Assembly: GCF_026625785.1 (NCBI RefSeq)
Contig: NZ_CP113063.1
Span: forward strand, 4,526,001-4,590,000
DNA from: Gordonia sp. SL306
GTDB lineage: Bacteria > Actinomycetota > Actinomycetes > Mycobacteriales > Mycobacteriaceae
DNA length: 64,000 nucleotides
Direction of reading: 5' to 3'
The translations under genes were made by a program, and so were the position numbers. The notes under the pieces are model-generated. The model searched no databases and was not told the DNA's origin. It worked only from the letters and a program-made list of their open reading frames with translations. Below, one piece after another: positions 26,225-34,264 of the stretch. Numbering within the stretch: position 1 is the first letter of the stretch; each line of letters starts with the position of its first letter.

Positions 26225-27163
26225 GTGATGGGCGGGTTCTCGGAGATCGGATCACGGCAACACCGGCGGGTGACCGTGCTCGCGGTGGGCGGCACCGGGG
26301 AGTCCTTCGACGGCGACCGACGACGTGACGTGACCGGCATGCTGCGTGGCGTCACCGAAGGGCTCGACGAGCGCTTCGACTGTCGATGGATCGGATATCC
26401 CGCCAGCTACGGTCCTGCCACACACATCGGCGGGATCAGCTATCAGCGCAGCCTCGACATCGGTACGAGCGCGCTCCACACGGCCCTGTGGCAGACCGAG
26501 GGTCCCGTCGCCTTGATCGGCTATTCGCAAGGCGCCGTGGTGATCCGGGCCGCGCTGCACGAACTGGGCGAGGCCTCGGACCCGGTGCTCGAGCGTGTGT
26601 TGGCGGTCGGGTTCGTCGCCGACCCCCATCAGCCAACGGGCGTGGTGGCGGGTTGTGCGGGATGGGGTGTCGCCGGCCCGGGACCGGCCCTGCCTGTCGC
26701 GGTGCCTGCTCACTGGGTGGGTACGCCGGACGACATGATCTGCAACGCGGCTGCGGACTCCTTTCTCCGCGACGTCGCCGATCTGACGGCAGGTTTCGCA
26801 GTGGGCCGAGTCCGTTCCTGGATGACCCAGATATGGAACATCCTGCGGCACAATTCCTTCCAGAATGCAGATCGGACATCGCCCGGCCTGGCGCAGATGT
26901 CCCGCGACGTCGGGCGGCTCTGGTCGGCGGTCCGGGAGGTGCTCGGCTATCTACCCGGGACCATCACCTGGCGCGGTCTGGTGTTCCGAAATCGCCGGGG
27001 CGGCCGGCACACGTCCTATGCCCGGGAGCCGTACCGGCGCGGATCGTGGACGGATCCCGACACCACCGGATGCGAGGCGCTCGCCGCCTGGTTGCAGGTG
27101 TGCGCGACGTTCTCGGACGTCGGTTGCGCGGCGGAGTGGGGCGAGGTCGAGTTCGCCGCCTGA
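26225..27163 (+). CDS. Alpha/beta hydrolase with GYSQG motif (cutinase/PE-PPE/LysB-like)
   Basis: 312 residues. VTVLAVGGTGES opens the fold; the nucleophile elbow is GYSQG with Ser101. Likely partners are an Asp in GTPDDMICNA and a His in GRHTSYAREPY. This arrangement is typical of cutinases, PE-PPE-domain esterases and mycobacteriophage lysin B (mycolylarabinogalactan esterase). No signal peptide is seen, unlike secreted cutinases. Start is GTG 26225 or ATG 26228, neither with a strong site. No phage genes adjoin. A role in mycolate ester turnover is only an inference. Confidence 0.7.
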   Translation: MMGGFSEIGSRQHRRVTVLAVGGTGESFDGDRRRDVTGMLRGVTEGLDERFDCRWIGYPASYGPATHIGGISYQRSLDIGTSALHTALWQTEGPVALIGYSQGAVVIRAALHELGEASDPVLERVLAVGFVADPHQPTGVVAGCAGWGVAGPGPALPVAVPAHWVGTPDDMICNAAADSFLRDVADLTAGFAVGRVRSWMTQIWNILRHNSFQNADRTSPGLAQMSRDVGRLWSAVREVLGYLPGTITWRGLVFRNRRGGRHTSYAREPYRRGSWTDPDTTGCEALAAWLQVCATFSDVGCAAEWGEVEFAA

Positions 27164-27271
27164 GCGTGTCGCGCCCGATTCGTCCGCGCCGATGATTCGT
27201 CGGTGTTGAATCCCGTCGAACACTGTGCTTCTCGAGTCGTACCGCCCCGGATCCGGGGTGAGACTTGGTCC

Positions 27272-27740
27272 ATGGATCACTACGACGTCGTCGTCATCGG
27301 TTCCGGTCCGGCGGGGCAGAAGGCCGCGATCGCCGCGGCCAAGCTCGGCAAGCGGGCCGCCATCGTCGAGCGGCGGCACATGGTCGGGGGAGTGTGCATC
27401 AACACCGGCACGATCCCGTCGAAGACCTTGCGCGAGGCTGTTCTCTATCTGTCCGGACTGAATCAACGCGCTCGGCACCAAGGTGACCGTCATCGAGCAG
27501 CGTCCCGTGATGCTCCGCTTCTGCCATCGTGAGATCATCGAGGCCCTGCAATACCAACTGCGTGAGCGAGACGTCACCTTCCGGTTCGGCGGGCACGTGA
27601 TGACCGTCGAGACGCATCCGTCGGGCACGGTGACAGCGGACGCCCGGGGCAGGCTGAACGTCGACGAGCACTTCCGCACCGCGGTCGATCACATCTACGC
27701 CGTCGGCGACATCATCGGATACGAGAAGGGCCCGATCCGT
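27272..27740 (+). pseudogene. sth: Remnant of soluble pyridine nucleotide transhydrogenase
   Basis: Three pieces of Sth survive. Bases 27272-27466 encode the FAD-binding start ([20 protein letters not shown] ... [19 protein letters not shown]). Around 27467 the text jumps, in another frame, to the NAD-binding domain ([14 protein letters not shown]). Near 27636 it jumps again to [29 protein letters not shown]. About 150 of some 465 codons remain; the dimerisation domain is gone. At least two deletions are needed, one frame-changing. The intact enzyme balances NADPH and NADH. Similarity stops at the hairpin at 27723. Confidence 0.85.
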
Positions 27741-27758
27741 GTGGACCGGGCCCTTCTC
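27723..27758 (-). terminator. Terminator of the L,D-transpeptidase gene
   Basis: GAGAAGGGCCCG (27723-27734) and CGGGCCCTTCTC (27747-27758), 12-bp perfect stem, 12-base loop, 28 bases past the transpeptidase stop. It also marks the end of the transhydrogenase remnant. Confidence 0.65.
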
Positions 27759-27785
27759 ACATTCTTGACGATCTGGCGGGTGCGT

Positions 27786-28493
27786 TCAGTCGCCGGTGTA
27801 TTTCGGACCGACGGTGCCACGCACGACGATCGGAGTGTCACGCGGGATGGTGTTGAACACCCACTTGCCGTTCTCGGTGCTCACGTTGATGCAGCCGTGG
27901 CTCGCATTGCTGCGGCCCTGCTGCGAGACCGACCAGGGGGCCGCATGGATGAAGATGCCGTCCCACGACATGCGGGTCGCGTACTCGACGTACGTGCGGT
28001 ACCCCTCGGCGGAGTCGACCGGCACACCGTACGTGGACGAGTCCATGTACATGTCGCGGTACTTCTCCTTGGTGTGGTACACGCCGTTCGGGGTCGGGTG
28101 ATCGTTGGTGCCCATCGAGATCGGCATCGTCTTGACCTGATTGCCGTTGTGCCACCAGGTGATCTGGTGGGAGGCATCGTCAGCGAGTGCGATCCAGCCG
28201 GTCGAGGTCTTGACCCCCGGGATGGCCGGGCCCTTGGGCTTTTCCGGCGTCGTGGGGGTCGGCTTCGGCTTCGGAGTGCTCTTGGGCGTCGACGGGGCAC
28301 CCGGGATCTGCGGGGCACCGGGGATGTCGGGGATCGTCAGCGGCGGCAGCCCCGGCACCGGGGTGACGGTCGTCGGCGCGGCACTGGCGGCGATCGGCAG
28401 GGCGAGCACGACGGCGAGCGCACCGATCACGATGGCGATCGCACGTTGTGTCAGGCCGCGGCGCGCGCGACGTGAAGGCTTCGATGTGAACAC
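27786..28493 (-). CDS. Secreted L,D-transpeptidase (YkuD domain)
   Basis: 235 residues. A signal peptide ([31 protein letters not shown], ~8-38) is followed by a Pro/Thr/Lys-rich linker (~40-95) and the YkuD catalytic domain: His183 in IFIHAAPW and the motif SHGCINVS with His199 and nucleophile Cys201. It should make 3-3 cross-links in peptidoglycan or attach proteins to it, outside the membrane. It is shorter than LdtMt2 and lacks Ig-like domains, closer to single-domain enzymes. GTG 28493 follows AAAGGT. A CRP-like site lies upstream at 28668. Confidence 0.9.
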   Translation of the reverse strand: MFTSKPSRRARRGLTQRAIAIVIGALAVVLALPIAASAAPTTVTPVPGLPPLTIPDIPGAPQIPGAPSTPKSTPKPKPTPTTPEKPKGPAIPGVKTSTGWIALADDASHQITWWHNGNQVKTMPISMGTNDHPTPNGVYHTKEKYRDMYMDSSTYGVPVDSAEGYRTYVEYATRMSWDGIFIHAAPWSVSQQGRSNASHGCINVSTENGKWVFNTIPRDTPIVVRGTVGPKYTGD

Positions 28494-28667
28494 GGAGAGA
28501 CCTTTGCAGTTCGAGTTACTGAAGCGCTTCCCCCGGAGCGCTCAACCATCGTTACACAAACGTTGTCATCGGGCCAAAGCCGAAACGTCGAACATTCCAC
28601 CAATTCCGCCCGACGGATGGGGGGATTCCGTGAACAGCGTGGTGACCGGGGCAGGTGACCCAGTCGG

Positions 28668-28683
28668 CGTGACAACCGTCACA
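28668..28683. promoter_or_regulatory. CRP/GlxR-like site upstream of the L,D-transpeptidase
   Basis: CGTGACAACCGTCACA contains GTGA-N6-TCAC (28669-28682), another GTGAC following at 28687. It lies ~175 bp before the transpeptidase start. No firm -10 box was found nearer the gene. Confidence 0.4.
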
Positions 28684-28737
28684 TCGTGACAAGGTCATCT
28701 CTACGACCTGCGGCCGTGACGTGGCCGCGACCCGACG

Positions 28738-28783
28738 CCGGAGTTCTCGCGGGGTCACCCGGGTGACCCCGCGCGAACTCCGG
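28738..28783. terminator. 46-base near-perfect palindrome after the lipase gene
   Basis: Two 23-base arms (28738-28760, 28761-28783) pair with one T/C mismatch. It directly abuts the lipase stop codon at 28784-28786 and most likely terminates it. No U tract. Confidence 0.65.
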
Positions 28784-30061
28784 TCAGCAGCTACTCGGAG
28801 CCGGAGCCCCGTTGAAGCGGTCGGTGAGGTACTGGAAAGCGGGCAGGAGACCGATGACGGCAGCCGACAGATGATCGGGCGACGGTGTCAGCAGGCGCTG
28901 GACGCGAGCGCCGGCCCGGCAGTACCGGTTGATCGTGTAGTCGATCGACGACACGGGGATGAGGACATCGGTCGGGCTGTGCCATTCGAAGATGGGAATG
29001 CGCGGGATTCCGGGATAGAGCGAGAGGCTGTTCTCCTCGACGACCCGGCGCGCATCCTTGTTGTCGAAGATCGCTCGGCCGCCGATGGTCACCTGCTGGG
29101 CGTCATGCCCGGCGCCCAGGCGCAGGATGTCGTTCGTGCAAGCGTTGCGCATGCCCTGATACATCTGTCTGCCGAGCGGCGACAGGTATTGCATCATCGG
29201 GATCTGCTCGGGGTACTCGCGCGCGACGCCGATGGCCGCGGCGAACGCCAGGCCGAAGGCCGGATGCGGGTTGTTGTAGCCCAGTCCCTCGGCCATCTTG
29301 ATCAGGTTCATCGGCACGCCACCGTAGGCGGCACCGACGATGTTCAGGTCGGGCGCGTACTTCGGTGCCAGGGCGACCGCCCATGCGGTGGCCATACCGC
29401 CACCGGAGTAGCCGGCCATGCCGACCCGGCTCTTGGACACCTGTGCGGGGCCGAATCGCTGCACCGCGCGGATGCCGTCCAAGGTGATCTGGCCGCCGAG
29501 TTTGGCGGCACCGTAGGCGCTGCGCGGTCCGAGGTGGTCGGGGATGGCGATCGTCCAGCCACGCTGCAGGGCCACGTTCAGGGCCGGGGCCTCCCGGATC
29601 GTCAGATTCGGGTCCTGGGTCCAGAGTGCTTGCGACGGAGCGCATTCGAGGCCGGTCGCGTTGATGATGTGCTGGAAAGACAGCAGTGGTCCGTTGACGC
29701 GTTTCTTGGTGGGCACCATCAGGGTGGTCACGGCCGAGATCGGCTTGCCCTGGCTGTCGGTCGAACGGAACTTGATCTGGTAGGTCCGTACGTCGAAGAA
29801 CGCGGGGGGATTGGGTCGGCCGCGCACCGAGATCACGTCGCCGGGCGCATACTTCCCGATGTTCTTCGGGATCGTGTAGAAGCTGTCGGGTAGCGGTGTG
29901 GGCATCGCGACGTCGTCGGCGGTCGCGGTCGGTGTGCCTGCGATCATGCCGCCCGCGATCATCGACAGTGCCGCCGCGGCGGCGACGAGTCTGCGTCGAA
30001 TGGCCGTCGTCCTACGTGGCGGCGAAGGCGTGATGTGCGTTCGGTCGTCGGGCAAGAGCAT
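28784..30061 (-). CDS. Secreted lipase (LIP/triacylglycerol lipase family)
   Basis: 425 residues from ATG 30061, preceded by GGGGGA; an in-frame GTG at 30100 would add 13. A twin-basic N-region and hydrophobic core (AIRRRLVAAAAALSMIAGGMIAG) ending TATADD form a signal peptide. The alpha/beta hydrolase domain has nucleophile elbow GYSGGG, a His-Gln-like oxyanion strand, and a C-terminal WHSPTDVLIPVSS aspartate region and DHLSAA histidine, as in Candida-type secretory lipases found in actinobacteria. It should act on triacylglycerols or esters outside the cell. Confidence 0.85.
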   Translation of the reverse strand: MLLPDDRTHITPSPPRRTTAIRRRLVAAAAALSMIAGGMIAGTPTATADDVAMPTPLPDSFYTIPKNIGKYAPGDVISVRGRPNPPAFFDVRTYQIKFRSTDSQGKPISAVTTLMVPTKKRVNGPLLSFQHIINATGLECAPSQALWTQDPNLTIREAPALNVALQRGWTIAIPDHLGPRSAYGAAKLGGQITLDGIRAVQRFGPAQVSKSRVGMAGYSGGGMATAWAVALAPKYAPDLNIVGAAYGGVPMNLIKMAEGLGYNNPHPAFGLAFAAAIGVAREYPEQIPMMQYLSPLGRQMYQGMRNACTNDILRLGAGHDAQQVTIGGRAIFDNKDARRVVEENSLSLYPGIPRIPIFEWHSPTDVLIPVSSIDYTINRYCRAGARVQRLLTPSPDHLSAAVIGLLPAFQYLTDRFNGAPAPSSC

Positions 30062-30255
30062 GTGTCCCCCAGGGCTGAATATCAGGATCGGATGTCCCAC
30101 GACGTCCTCCGACCCCCACGGTGGTGTCCGTCGTTCGTCCTAATGGTGCGACACATAGGTGCGCAATGCCAACGCGTGTTGAGATCTTTGGTCCGGACGG
30201 ATGGTTGGTCGGCATGCCGGGGCCCGGCGCCCACCGGCGCCGGCACGATGGGTCT

Positions 30256-30441
30256 TCAGGCAGGCTGCGGGTGCTCGGTCCGCAGGTGACGAGCCGGTTC
30301 GGAACAGGACTCATCGCGGCATACGAGCATCACGTCGACGCGTCCGGGGCCGGAGTCGGAATGTGTGACGTCCTTTCGGACGTACAGATGTGCACCGCAA
30401 CTCGGGCACTTGCGTGGGCTCTTCGAATGGCTGGATGACAT
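30256..30441 (-). CDS. Small zinc-ribbon protein
   Basis: 61 residues with two cysteine pairs: CPSC (12-15) and CRDESC (41-46), spaced like a zinc ribbon, embedded in basic/polar sequence with no membrane segment. Evidence that it is real is the leaderless -10 box TAGGGT six bases before ATG 30441 and the conserved cysteine spacing. Such proteins bind nucleic acid or protein partners; the function is unknown. It lies between the lipase and tRNA-Gly, all on the minus strand. Confidence 0.6.
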   Translation of the reverse strand: MSSSHSKSPRKCPSCGAHLYVRKDVTHSDSGPGRVDVMLVCRDESCSEPARHLRTEHPQPA

Positions 30442-30447
30442 GGCCCA

Positions 30448-30453
30448 ACCCTA
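30448..30453 (-). promoter_or_regulatory. -10 box of the zinc-ribbon gene, leaderless
   Basis: TAGGGT on the minus strand, six bases before ATG 30441. Confidence 0.5.
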
Positions 30454-30536
30454 CGCCGGATGTGGCCTACATCACAGGGCCGCGGACGGGCCACGGGCAG
30501 GGCCGAAAGCGCTCGCGATCGAGGTTCCGGGTCGTG

Positions 30537-30610
30537 TGGAGCGGGTGACGGGAATCGAACCCGCGTAGCTAGTTTGGAAGACTAGGGCTCTACCATTGAG
30601 CTACACCCGC
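30537..30610 (-). tRNA. tRNA-Gly (TCC anticodon)
   Basis: Acceptor stem GCGGGTG/CACCCGC, D-arm AGCTCAATGGTAGAGC, anticodon stem CTAGT-CTTCCAA-ACTAG giving anticodon TCC, T-arm GCGGGTTCGATTCCCGT. Discriminator T is followed by an encoded CCA. A -10-like TACAGT lies upstream on the minus strand at 30663-30658. Confidence 0.96.
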
Positions 30611-30755
30611 GTGCCGCGCCACCGGTGGGATCGCCACCGGCGTCGCGTGCGCACCAGACTGTACCCGGTGGGGTCGGTGATCTCGAAATCGCCTCGTGGG
30701 TCGTCATCCGCCCGGGTCGGAGTGCACCCGTTTAGGTCGTCGGCACACCGCCACG

Positions 30756-30761
30756 TACTAT
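30756..30761 (+). promoter_or_regulatory. Probable -10 box of tRNA-Pro
   Basis: TACTAT, with a weak TTAGGT 18 bases upstream; the start would be ~58 bases before the mature tRNA. Confidence 0.45.
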
Positions 30762-30825
30762 CGTCTGTTGGCCCTGCTCTGCGTTCTCGCCGGTCTCCGG
30801 TGTGTGGCGCGACGGAGGGGTCGAC

Positions 30826-30899
30826 CGGGATGTGGCGCAGCTTGGTAGCGCATCCGCTTTGGGAGCGGAGGGTCGCAGGTTCAAATCCTGTCATCCCGA
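30826..30899 (+). tRNA. tRNA-Pro (TGG anticodon)
   Basis: Acceptor stem CGGGATG/CATCCCG, D-arm GGCGCAGCTTGGTAGCGC, anticodon stem-loop CCGC-TTTGGGA-GCGG giving anticodon TGG, T-arm GCAGGTTCAAATCCTGT, discriminator A. CCA is not encoded. It lies 64 bases before tig, as in other Mycobacteriales. Confidence 0.96.
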
Positions 30900-30963
30900 C
30901 TCAGGTGAACGACCTCGAGACTTGTCATTACCCGACGCAGAAATGCAGATGTTAGGAGCAGGC

Positions 30964-32334
30964 GTGAAGAGCACCGTCGAGCAGCTGAGCCCGACCCGAG
31001 TGAAGCTCAATGTCGAAGTCCCCTTCGAGGAGTTGTCCGGGGAGTTCGACCGGGCCTACAAGTCTCTGGCCCAGCAGATCCGGATCCCGGGCTTCCGTCC
31101 GGGTAAAGCGCCCGCGAAGCTGATCGAGGCCCGGGTCGGTCGCGATTCGATCCTCGCCCAGGTGGTCAACGACGCGCTCCCGACCAAGTACTCGCAGGCC
31201 GTCGAGGAGACCGACACGAAGGCCATCGGTCAGCCCGAGATCGACCTCGCCGAGCTCGTGTACGGCGATCCGGTCACCTTCACCGCCGAGGTCGACGTCC
31301 GTCCGGACGTCGAGCTGCCGGACTACTCGACCCTGGCCGTCGAGGTCGACGCCATCGAGGTCGACGACGCCGAGGTCGAGGAGCAGGTCGAGGGGCTGCG
31401 AGCCCGATTCGGCACGCTGAAGGGCGTCGACCGTGGCGCCGAGAACGGTGACTTCGTCTCGATCGATCTGGCCGCCACCGTCGACGGCGAGGCCGTCGAA
31501 GAGGCCTCGACCGAGGGCCTGTCGCACGAGGTCGGCTCGGGTCAGCTGATCGAGGGCCTCGACGACGCGCTGGTCGGGATGACGGCCGGCGAGAACAAGG
31601 AGTTCACCACCAAGCTCGTCGCCGGCGACCATGCCGGTGAGGACGCCCAGGTGACGGTGACCGTGAACTCGGTCAAGGAGCGCGAACTCCCCGAGCTCGA
31701 CGACGAGTTCGCCCAGATGGCCAGTGAGTTCGACACCGTGGCCGAACTGCGCGAGAGCCTGGTCGATCGCGTCGAGCAGTCGAAGAAGCTCGAGCAGGCC
31801 AACGCGATCCGCGACAAGGTCCTCGAGGAGCTGCTCGAGAAGGTCGAGATCCCGCTGCCGGAGAAGGTCGTCGCCGACGAGATCGAGGGCCAGCAGCACC
31901 AGGTGATCCACGCACTCGGGCACGATGACGAGCAGGTTGCCAAGTTCCTCGAGGCGCAGGGCAAGACGCGCGAAGAGTGGGACAACGAGGCTCGCGAGGA
32001 GGCCGAGAAGTCGGTCAAGACGCAGTTGCTGCTCGATGCCATCGCCGAGCAGCAGGACACCGAGGTCGGCCAGGACGAGCTGACCCAGCAGATCCTCTTC
32101 CAGGCGCAGCGCTACGGGATGCAGCCGCAGGAGTTCATCCAGCAGCTGCAGAACGCCGGCCAGGTCGGCGCGGTCTACGCCGATGTCCGGCGGGGCAAGG
32201 CACTCGCCGGGATCGTCTCGGACGTCACCGTGACCGACAGCAAGGGCGCGGCAGTCGACACCGACGAGTTCTTCGGCAAGCCCGAGGAAGCAGCCGACGA
32301 AGACGCAGCCGACGACGACAGCGCGGAGAACTGA
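30964..32334 (+). CDS. tig: Trigger factor
   Basis: 456 residues from GTG 30964, with AGGAG five bases upstream (30954-30958). The N-terminal ribosome-docking motif is IPGFRPGKAP (FRxGxxP). The central FKBP-like prolyl isomerase domain begins near GDFVSIDLAATVDGE, and the C-terminal helical chaperone arms follow, ending in an acidic tail (DEDAADDDSAEN). It binds nascent chains at the ribosome exit. The order tig-clpP1-clpP2-clpX is conserved, but here a hairpin at 32355 separates tig from the protease genes. Confidence 0.96.
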   Translation: MKSTVEQLSPTRVKLNVEVPFEELSGEFDRAYKSLAQQIRIPGFRPGKAPAKLIEARVGRDSILAQVVNDALPTKYSQAVEETDTKAIGQPEIDLAELVYGDPVTFTAEVDVRPDVELPDYSTLAVEVDAIEVDDAEVEEQVEGLRARFGTLKGVDRGAENGDFVSIDLAATVDGEAVEEASTEGLSHEVGSGQLIEGLDDALVGMTAGENKEFTTKLVAGDHAGEDAQVTVTVNSVKERELPELDDEFAQMASEFDTVAELRESLVDRVEQSKKLEQANAIRDKVLEELLEKVEIPLPEKVVADEIEGQQHQVIHALGHDDEQVAKFLEAQGKTREEWDNEAREEAEKSVKTQLLLDAIAEQQDTEVGQDELTQQILFQAQRYGMQPQEFIQQLQNAGQVGAVYADVRRGKALAGIVSDVTVTDSKGAAVDTDEFFGKPEEAADEDAADDDSAEN

Positions 32335-32354
32335 GTATCCACACCTAGATGCAT

Positions 32355-32394
32355 GAACAGCCGGAGCCGGGTCATCACCCGTCGCCGGCTGTTC
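32355..32394 (+). terminator. Terminator-like hairpin after tig
   Basis: GAACAGCCGG (32355-32364) and CCGGCTGTTC (32385-32394), 10-bp perfect stem with a 20-base partly paired loop, followed by TGCTCTC. Confidence 0.55.
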
Positions 32395-32407
32395 TGCTCT
32401 CAGCGAA
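32392..32407. promoter_or_regulatory. ClgR-like box before clpP1P2
   Basis: Read on the minus strand, TTCGCTGAGAGCAGAA matches the actinobacterial ClgR core CGCYNANRGCG with one difference. A possible promoter (CTGTCC 32425-32430, TAGTGT 32447-32452) places it at about -60, suitable for an activator. Confidence 0.35.
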
Positions 32408-32573
32408 GAGCGGTGTCATCGGGACTGTCCGTCCGGCCGCGTTGGTTAGTGTCGATGAGGACGTCGAGATGGCCACCGGGCTGACCCCGGGCATCGCACA
32501 GACGAAGGTAGACCCGTAATCGGTTGACGCGGTCGAGAACCGCATGTCACCACGACAGGCAAAGGTAGGAACT

Positions 32574-33182
32574 GTGAGTGAGCCGACCATCCACACACCA
32601 ACGCTGAGTTCGGGAGTGTCGGGGCTGAACCTGACCGACTCCGTGTTCGAGCGACTGCTCCGAGAGCGCATCATCTTCCTCGGCACCCAGGTCGACGACG
32701 ACATCGCGAACCGGTTGTGCGCGCAGATCCTGTTGCTCGCCGCCGAGGACCCGACGCGCGACATCAACCTCTACATCAATTCACCGGGTGGTTCGGTCAC
32801 CTCGGGCATGGCCATCTTCGACACGATGCAGCTGGCCGAGTGCGACGTCGCGACCTATGCCATGGGCATGGCGGCGTCGATGGGGCAGTTCCTGTTGGCA
32901 GCCGGTACCCCGGGCAAGCGCCACGCACTGCCCCACGCGCGGATCATGATGCACCAGCCGTCGGCGGGCATCGGCGGTACCGCGGCCGACATCGCCATCC
33001 AGGCCGAGCAGTTCGCGGCCACCAAGAAGGAGATGAACCGCCTCAACGCCGAGTTCAGTGGGCAGCCGCTGGAGAAGATCGAGGCCGACGCCGATCGTGA
33101 CAAGTGGTTCACCGCGCAGGAGGCCAAGGACTACGGGCTGGTCGATCACGTGGTCACCCGCGCATCGGTGACGCCGTCCTGA
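32574..33182 (+). CDS. clpP1: ATP-dependent Clp protease proteolytic subunit 1
   Basis: 202 residues from GTG 32574, with AAAGGT seven bases upstream; M. tuberculosis ClpP1 has 200. Catalytic triad Ser102 (MAASMG), His127 (MMHQPS) and Asp176 (DRDKW) are all present. It forms a mixed tetradecamer with ClpP2, fed by ClpX or ClpC1; in mycobacteria both subunits are essential. The gene is 53 bp from clpP2. Likely under ClgR control. Confidence 0.96.
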   Translation: MSEPTIHTPTLSSGVSGLNLTDSVFERLLRERIIFLGTQVDDDIANRLCAQILLLAAEDPTRDINLYINSPGGSVTSGMAIFDTMQLAECDVATYAMGMAASMGQFLLAAGTPGKRHALPHARIMMHQPSAGIGGTAADIAIQAEQFAATKKEMNRLNAEFSGQPLEKIEADADRDKWFTAQEAKDYGLVDHVVTRASVTPS

Positions 33183-33235
33183 TCTCTCCCGACCACCCCA
33201 GTCCCACGAGGCCAATCACAGCAACGGAGCACAAG

Positions 33236-33955
33236 ATGACCAACTCCAGCTCTCTCGACTCCCGACTCCCGGGGTCGCTCCCGGCCGACGTCGCGGCCGG
33301 TATCCCGGCGTCGGCGCTCGCGCTGCGCGCCATCGAGGCGCGGTACATCCTCCCGCAGTTCATCGAGCACACGCCGAACGGTCAGCGCCAGTACGACCCC
33401 TACGCCAAGCTGTTCGAAGAGCGCATCGTCTTCGTCGGTACGCCGATCGATCAGACCGTTGCCAACGACGTGATGGCGCAGCTGCTCGTCCTCGAGTCGC
33501 AGGATCCCGATCGCGACATCACGATGTACATCAACTCCCCGGGTGGCAGCGTGCCGGACATGCTCGCGATCTACGACACGATGCAGTACGTGCACTGCGA
33601 CATCGTGACGGTCTGCCTCGGTGAGGCGGCGTCGGCGGCCGCGATCCTGCTGGCAGGCGGTACACCGGGCAAGCGCGCGGCACTGCCCAACGCGACGATC
33701 CTGATCCATCAGCCGCGGACCGGTGGAGCGTATCAGGGGCAGGTCTCCGACCTGGAGATCCAGGCGGCCGAGATCGAACGGATCCGCAACCGACTCGACG
33801 AGATCCTCGCCGGGCACACCGGCCAGGACCCCGCGAAGATCCGTAAGGACACCGACCGCGACAACATCCTGACCGCAGACGCGGCCAAGGAATACGGGAT
33901 CATCGACGAGGTCTTCGAGTACCGCAAGAAGTCGTTCAAGAAGTCGTCGTCCTGA
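33236..33955 (+). CDS. clpP2: ATP-dependent Clp protease proteolytic subunit 2
   Basis: 239 residues from ATG 33236, GGAG seven bases upstream. The triad is present: Ser133 in GEAASAAA, His158 in LIHQPR and an Asp in KDTDRDNIL. Against the 214-residue M. tuberculosis protein it has ~25 extra residues at the N-terminus ([20 protein letters not shown]), which in ClpP2 proteins includes a propeptide that is cleaved. [12 protein letters not shown] marks the conserved beginning. Same operon as clpP1. Confidence 0.95.
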   Translation: MTNSSSLDSRLPGSLPADVAAGIPASALALRAIEARYILPQFIEHTPNGQRQYDPYAKLFEERIVFVGTPIDQTVANDVMAQLLVLESQDPDRDITMYINSPGGSVPDMLAIYDTMQYVHCDIVTVCLGEAASAAAILLAGGTPGKRAALPNATILIHQPRTGGAYQGQVSDLEIQAAEIERIRNRLDEILAGHTGQDPAKIRKDTDRDNILTADAAKEYGIIDEVFEYRKKSFKKSSS

Positions 33956-34264
33956 CCTAGAGGTACGCACATCGGCTCGACACGCCGGGCCGATGTGCGT
34001 GCCCGAGGTCGCCGGCGCGGTCATCCTTGACGTCTGCGCCACAGTGCCTCACCGGACGCCGACGCGCAGGCGAAGATGACGATCAGATAGACAGAAGACG
34101 ACCGAATCGGGACACGACATTTGTCCTTATCGGTCGAAGTTCGAGCGGCACGCGGGTACCGTCAGGTTGGTGGGCATTCCGATTGTCGGTCGGTAGCCCA
34201 TGCCCGGCTGCACGCGGAGACCGTCCGCCGGTTCGACCGGAGCAACAAGGAAGGTACAGCACAG
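33956..34264 (+). other. Intergenic region clpP2-clpX with terminator
   Basis: A 12-bp perfect hairpin, ACGCACATCGGC (33965-33976) and GCCGATGTGCGT (33989-34000), follows clpP2 and probably terminates it. A weak promoter candidate for clpX is TCGAAG (34135-34140), 17 bases, TACCGT (34158-34163). The remainder has no credible gene. clpX is therefore likely transcribed on its own. Confidence 0.5.

Noticed and set aside
27483..28475. Plus-strand frame through sth remnant and transpeptidase
   Set aside because: Only its first ~80 codons resemble Sth; the rest is antisense to the L,D-transpeptidase.
34030..34120. Membrane-peptide-like minus-strand frame between clpP2 and clpX
   Set aside because: It has no start codon or ribosome-binding site and ends within ~35 codons.
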